Source: UBA7396 sp964404065 (GTDB lineage: Bacteria; Patescibacteriota; Gracilibacteria; BD1-5; UBA6164). From it: 11,586 bases of DNA. The notes under the pieces are model-generated. The model was given only the letters and a program-made list of their open reading frames with translations, was not told the DNA's origin and did not search any database. Both the position numbers and the translations under genes were made by a program. Positions 8,082-11,586 of the stretch are shown piece by piece (position 1 is the first letter of the stretch; the number at the start of each line of letters is the position of its first letter). The stretch spans positions 1 to 11,586 of the forward strand of contig CAYOIP010000035.1 in NCBI GenBank assembly GCA_964404065.1, written 5' to 3'.

Positions 8082-8143
8082 AAATAGGGGATTAAGTTTG
8101 AGTTGATTTTAGTGATTTTAGGGAATTATGCAAATTACAAAAA

Positions 8144-9241
8144 TTACTTTCCACTTTTTACTCTATTACAATTTTTACACAGCATTTGACAGTTTTCGCT
8201 GATGGTTTTTCCACCTAAACTCCAAGGAGTTATGTGGTCGGCTTCCATTTCATTTATCTCAAAATGCTTTAAACACTTCACGCAAATTCAAGCTTGTTTT
8301 TCATAAGTTTCTCTTTTTTGGTTTGGTGTAAATGCTCTTATACTCAAATATTTTTCGTTTCTTGTGAGGACATATTCATAAATTCAAGACTTTTTTGTGA
8401 CATCTTCATCTTGCATAAGACGAGTGATTTGCGTTTCCAGTTTGCTTGCATCAAAAAATGTATTTTTAAACTGATTATAAAGTGGTCAAAATTGCACTCA
8501 TTTCATTTCTTTTCTGTAGTTTGGAAATGTCACTTGTATCCAATTTATGACACTTTGAAAATATTGCCACAACTCATTTGCATTTTCATCATGTTGATGA
8601 GTTGCCATATACTGCTCAATATTTCAGGCAGAAATCCAGTCAAGAGCTGTTTCTAAATACTCTTGACGAATACTTGAGCCGTTTAGATAATCACTGGCTA
8701 TATTATAAGCTGGGCAAGAAGTTTTGGAAAAATATCTTTTTGCGTCTGTCAGCCAGGTTCAAGTATAAATAGCATTTCTTAGTTCTTGAGGAGTGAGTTT
8801 TTCTCCAGCAATATTTATAGTTTTAAACCAATCCAGTTTTTCTTTGTCGTTTCATTCGCAAATATAAATCATCAGTTTGTAATTCAAAATTTGCTCTTGT
8901 TCAGTCTCAGTTAAGTTATGAAAATATTGTATTTGTTCTCATTCTCATTTTAATGAAAAATTTCCAGCTATATATTCGCAAATACTGATAGTTCTTTGTT
9001 GTCAGTCTAGGACTTCAAAAGTTCAGTCTGAGTTTTTTACCCAATACATCACATTTAGTGGAAAATTTTTTCTCACAGTTTCTATTACTGCGTTTCTTTG
9101 CGAGTCTTTGTATACAAATTCTCTTTGGTATTTGGGGCGAATGTTTAGTGCTCAAGAGTATCAAGTGACTCATTCTTCTTGGTTGTTTTTGTAGTTTTTT
9201 GCGATTTCTCTTATTGAGATTTCTTGTAGGTGGATTTGCAT
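8144..9241 (-). CDS. DUF262 protein with C-terminal HNH endonuclease domain (365 aa)
   Basis: The N-terminus is a DUF262 (GmrS/ParB-like fold) domain: PKYQREFVYKDSQRNAVIETV (36-56), FPLNVMYWVKN and EVLDGQQRTISICEYI (76-91), where DGQQR is the nucleotide-binding/NTPase motif and its Gly80 is TGA. A helical middle (about 115-300) follows. The C-terminus is a classical HNH nuclease: CVKC (320-323), EADHITPWSLGGKTISENCQ with H336 and N350, and CKNCN (355-359), with the four cysteines binding zinc. Such fusions act in modification-dependent (type IV, GmrSD-like) or phage-defence systems. Glycine is written as both TGA (about 14) and GGN (about 6), more GGN than in the core genes, and CTG/CGC/GGC codons are more frequent, which hints at transfer. 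It lies downstream of the methyltransferase, beyond the repeat cluster. The target DNA is not shown. Confidence 0.9.
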
Positions 9242-9275
9242 AGTGGTATATTTAAGAGTTAAAATATTATTTTTT

Positions 9276-9317
9276 TTTTGTAGGGAACAAATATTTTTGT
9301 TCTTTTCCCCTCACCCC
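9276..9317. repeat. 42-nt direct repeat, copy 1
   Basis: Identical at 41 of 42 positions to 9370-9411. It begins TTTTGTAGGGAACAAA, holds a 7-bp hairpin (GAACAAA-TATT-TTTGTTC, 9285-9302) followed by TTTT, and ends CCCCTCACCCC. Next to it a second hairpin, CCCTCTCC (9320-9327) with GGAGAGGG (9334-9341), and the phrase GAGCGATAGCGAG lead to copy 2. Confidence 0.85.
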
Positions 9318-9369
9318 GGCCCTCTCCTTTGGAGGAGAGGGGGAAACGAGCGATAGCGAGTAGGGGGAG

Positions 9370-9411
9370 TTTTGTAGGGAACAAATATTTTTGTTTTTTT
9401 CCCCTCACCCC
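9370..9411. repeat. 42-nt direct repeat, copy 2
   Basis: Second copy of the 9276-9317 unit, 94 nt away. The single difference is T for C in the downstream hairpin arm, which leaves the stem one pair shorter. Its CCCCTCACCCC end is also the left arm of the element at 9402-9496. Confidence 0.85.
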
Positions 9412-9496
9412 ATTCGCCTCTGCTTTGAAGTAGAGGGAGTAAAAGGATTTTTTTATTTCCCCTTCTCCCCCGATGGAGAGAGGCTAGGGGTGAGGG
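9402..9496. repeat. GC-rich element bounded by CCCTCACCCC inverted ends
   Basis: CCCTCACCCC (9402-9411) and GGGGTGAGGG (9487-9496) are perfect 10-bp inverted ends of a 95-nt element, with further purine/pyrimidine stems inside (9461-9483). This REP/MITE-like layout stands out against AT-rich surroundings. Its right end runs into the 3' end of the methyltransferase gene and supplies that gene's stop. Confidence 0.7.
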
Positions 9497-10533
9497 CTTC
9501 TCTTTATAATAATTCTGGCATACGGAACTTCGACAATTCAGTTTTTTATCATATATAAATCTCCGTCAACGGCTCATCTTTTTTGGATTTCTTTTCTGTA
9601 TTTTTTGTGTTCTGGAGTATAAGGTTTAACTCAAATATCTATTCAAGAATTTGAAATTCAGAGTCAGAGGATTTCAAATTGTTCGGGATTGTGATTATTT
9701 AAAAATGTTATTGGAACTCACATATATCAATCATAATCTTTTGGAATATCTTTTACTTTATCAATATTTATAGCATCATAATTATCATATTTAGGATATT
9801 CTTTTTCGTTGTAAGTTTTGTATAAAATCAAATCTTCATGTCTTTTTTGTATTTCTAGATTTGTAAACCAACTTATTGCTGGAGTTTTTATGAAATTTTT
9901 TCAAAAATATCATTTCTGTTCACAAAATTTTAAGTTTGCTTCTAGATTATTTTCATAAGGAGATTTGAAAACTAAACTTAAATTAAATCAATATCAAGCC
10001 CAAAGTTTATTTTCTTTGATAAGTTTAAAAATTTCTTTATAAGTTATAGCATTCATATTTCAAAGTAATATAAATTTTTTCTCGTATTCCATAAGTTGTG
10101 CTACATATTCGCGAAAAAGTGAGAAAGGTGGATTGGTGATGATGATATCAGACTCTTTTAAAAGTTCTATACACTCAAAACTTCTAAAATCTCAGTTTTG
10201 TTTCAGAGGAGTTTTTGTTGTATCGCTTAAATTGATTTTTCAGTCGTTGTTTAAATCAAGTCATCTGGATATTTCTAGTTTATAGCTTGGTTTTTCGGTT
10301 TCGTAGTGAGTGGCTATAAGTTTTTTGAGTCATAAATGATTGAAATTTAAAGCAAAATATTTGAAAAAATTACTTTCTTCAGGATCATCACAATTACAAA
10401 AAATAGTTTTTCATTTAAAGTGTTCTTTATAGTGTCAGAGCTCTTTTTCTATGTCTGAAAGTTGAGTGTAAAACTCGTCATTTTTGGCTTTGTTTGCCTT
10501 TCTGAGATTAGAGTTTCAAGATTTTTTTGTCAT
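9484..10533 (-). CDS. EcoRI-family adenine-specific DNA methyltransferase (349 aa)
   Basis: This enzyme would transfer a methyl group from SAM to N6 of adenine in a short DNA site. It resembles M.EcoRI (about 326 aa): a basic N-terminus with KAKNDEFYTQLSDIEKEL (15-32), HFKGKTIFCNCDDPEESNFFKYF (38-60) as the SAM-side motif, the catalytic ESDIIITNPPFSLFREYV (127-144, NPPF at 134-137), FILLGNMNAITYKEIF, and PYTPEHKKYRKEIQKR plus VEVPYARIIIKR near the end. About 21 glycines are TGA and one is GGA. The final residues SPHP and the TAG are encoded by the end of a palindromic repeat, so the native C-terminus was replaced or extended. The ATG immediately follows the T-run of a terminator-like hairpin, and the start agrees with homologues as I remember them. 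Its recognition site cannot be told from sequence. Confidence 0.9.
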
Positions 10534-10560
10534 AAAAAAGCATATTATGAAATAATATGC
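10534..10560 (-). terminator. Intrinsic-terminator-like hairpin abutting the methyltransferase ATG
   Basis: On the minus strand a perfect 9-bp stem (GCATATTAT / ATAATATGC, loop of three) is followed by six T (10539-10534) and then directly by the ATG at 10533. It would end the upstream leader RNA unless bypassed. Its first two bases overlap TTTTGGC (10565-10559), which can pair with the GCCAAAA of 10588-10582, a possible antiterminator. Confidence 0.6.
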
Positions 10561-10732
10561 CAAAATAAAATATAGTTGTAGTTTTGGCAAACAAAAAGGG
10601 GGATTTAATTCCTAAATGTTCGCCAAAACTACAACTTTAAACTCAATAAAAGCCAAAAGAGGAAAGGATTATTAAATCCCCCACATTGTTCTCTTATTGA
10701 GATTAAAAAATAAAATTGTAATTTTGGCTTTT
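10559..10732 (-). ncRNA. Candidate structured leader or small RNA with interlocking stems
   Basis: Four perfect or near-perfect inverted repeats interlock: S1 10574-10588 with 10622-10636 (15 bp, includes GTTGTAGTTTTGGC); S2 10598-10613 with 10665-10682 (16 bp, one 2-nt bulge, includes GGGGGATTTAAT); S3 10642-10649 with 10694-10701 (8 bp); S4 10648-10658 with 10722-10732 (11 bp). S2 crosses S1, S3 and S4, so it is either a pseudoknot/kissing-loop fold or a set of alternative structures. A diverged copy of the S1 arm (10715-10728) differs at two positions that become G-U wobbles only in minus-strand RNA, favouring transcription toward the methyltransferase. No ORF is present. I know no matching RNA family. 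Confidence 0.5.
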
Positions 10733-10734
10733 TT

Positions 10735-10762
10735 AGTTTATGTTTTTTTACATAATTTTCAA
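10735..10762 (-). promoter_or_regulatory. Candidate promoter of the structured leader/methyltransferase
   Basis: On the minus strand TTGAAA (10757-10762) and TAAACT (10735-10740) are 16 nt apart. Transcription would begin near 10728, the edge of the structured region, giving a leader of about 190 nt. The -10 box is a poor match. Confidence 0.3.
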
Positions 10763-10782
10763 ATTTTAATAAAATTTTCTTA

Positions 10783-10809
10783 TTGATTTTAAATATTTTT
10801 TATTATAAT
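10783..10809 (+). promoter_or_regulatory. Candidate promoter of the ParB-like gene
   Basis: TTGATT (10783-10788), 15 nt, then a perfect TATAAT (10804-10809), 27 nt ahead of the ATG at 10837. The same 15-nt spacing is seen at the frr and 3D-domain promoters. Confidence 0.45.
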
Positions 10810-10836
10810 AACTTTAATTATTTTTAACATAATATT

Positions 10837-11586
10837 ATGACTAAAGTTATTTGATTTTCACCTGATAAAAAATTTTTAAATAATATTTCTATCAATAAAA
10901 TATTGTTAGATCATGAAAATCCTAGATTAAATTGAGAAGATAAAAAATTTGATTCAGAAAAAGAATTAATATCTTATATGTATGAAAATTATGCTTTAGA
11001 TGAATTAGCTATATCAATGTCTCAATTTTGATATTTTGATGCTGAACCTATAGTATGTATTCCAGAGGATACACCTAAAAAATTTACTGATATGTCAAAA
11101 AAAGATTTAGCTAAATCTAAGGATTATATTGATTTTTTACAATCAGAAAATACTAATTTTATAGTTGTTGAATGAAATAGAAGAATATCAACTATAAAAT
11201 TACTTTTAAATATTAATTGATATAAAGATAGTTTAAATATAAAAAAAGATGTATTTAATAAAAAATTAGAAAAAGAAGTGATAGATGATTTACAAGAGAT
11301 TCCTATGATTGTGTATCCAAGAAGAGAAGATATAATTCCTTATTTATGAGTTAAACATATTTGATGAAATAAAGATTGGAGACCTTATCCTCAAGCATTG
11401 TATATTGATTCTTTAATAAATAAATGATATTCTTTTGATGAAGTAAAGAATTTAATGTCGGATAAATCTTGAAAAGTAATTAAAAATTATCTATCTCTAA
11501 AGTTATTAAATATAGCAGAAAATAATGCGTTAGATGTAATTTTAGCTAAACAATTTTTTTCTTTATTAGTATTATCAATTTGACAA
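10837..11586 (+). CDS. ParB/Srx-fold nuclease-like protein (partial, C-terminus off the right edge)
   Basis: 250 residues are visible and the frame is still open. The N-terminus follows the ParB/sulfiredoxin-fold pattern: ILLDHENPRL (22-31), DELAISMSQFGYFDAEPIVCIPED (55-78), then NFIVVEGNRRISTIKLLL (107-124), where EGNRR is the family's GxRR-type phosphate/nucleotide-binding motif and Gly113 is TGA. VKHIGGNKDWRPYPQALYI resembles the next conserved block of stand-alone ParB-domain proteins found in mobile and defence regions, with two TGA codons forming GG. These are unlike chromosomal ParB, since no parA or parS-like site is visible. It is divergent from the methyltransferase, sharing the structured intergenic region. 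Role unknown; DNA binding or an NTP-dependent nuclease activity is an inference. Confidence 0.8.

Noticed and set aside
8294..8772. Overlapping plus-strand ORFs (120 and 64 codons)
   Set aside because: They are antisense to the DUF262-HNH gene, whose motifs are clear; composition is Phe/Ser/Cys-rich as expected for a shadow.
9307..9369. Possible short peptide gene in the repeat cluster
   Set aside because: Frames here are produced by palindromic CCC/GGG repeats and have no credible start, length or conservation signal.
10574..10636. CRISPR repeat pair
   Set aside because: The 15-nt sequence occurs once in each orientation, not as spaced direct repeats, and no cas gene is seen.
10659..10666. 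GAGGAAAG, like the conserved region I of RNase P RNA
   Set aside because: The rest of the P4 core is absent, the stretch is too short, and the likely transcript is from the other strand.
1..11586. Mycoplasma-type code with UGA as Trp
   Set aside because: Conserved Trp positions use TGG, and TGA sits at invariant Gly positions (DGQQR, DRGG, EGNRR), including tandem TGA pairs that would give unlikely WW.

Overview
The window comes from a very AT-rich bacterium that reads UGA as glycine (translation table 25). This points to Candidate Phyla Radiation lineages such as Gracilibacteria or Absconditabacteria (SR1); the sequence alone does not separate the two. Under the standard code almost every gene looks shattered. 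When TGA is read as Gly and only TAA/TAG as stop, the minus strand resolves into long intact genes. TGA falls on invariant glycines: the DRGG pair of a 3D domain, DGQQR of a DUF262 protein, WGS of a YgjP-type peptidase and EGNRR of a ParB-like protein. Trp is written TGG.

Left part (1-3135, all minus strand): the 5' portion of frr (ribosome recycling factor, running off the window edge); an unknown protein of 41-residue repeats; an AGOG-type 8-oxoguanine DNA glycosylase; and, 1 nt upstream of it in the same operon, a secreted 3D-domain protein with two peptidoglycan-binding-like repeats. A divergent promoter region (3136-3326) separates these from a plus-strand hypothetical gene (3327-3800).

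Middle (3797-8081, minus strand): tilS (tRNA-Ile lysidine synthase), whose coding sequence carries two in-frame GC-rich palindromic elements; a large Cys-rich zinc-ribbon-type protein; a membrane protein with a bacterial PH-like domain; and a YgjP/DUF45 metallopeptidase.

Right part (8144-11586): an accessory, probably DNA-defence module. It holds a DUF262 protein with a C-terminal HNH nuclease domain and an EcoRI-family adenine DNA methyltransferase, separated by a cluster of GC-rich palindromic repeats. A divergently transcribed ParB-like protein runs off the right edge. The about 300 nt between methyltransferase and ParB gene hold several mutually exclusive or pseudoknotted inverted repeats. 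On the methyltransferase strand these end in an intrinsic-terminator-like hairpin that abuts the methyltransferase ATG, so the leader may be an RNA switch or a separate small RNA.

No tRNA, rRNA or CRISPR array was seen. No gene start has a recognisable Shine-Dalgarno sequence.
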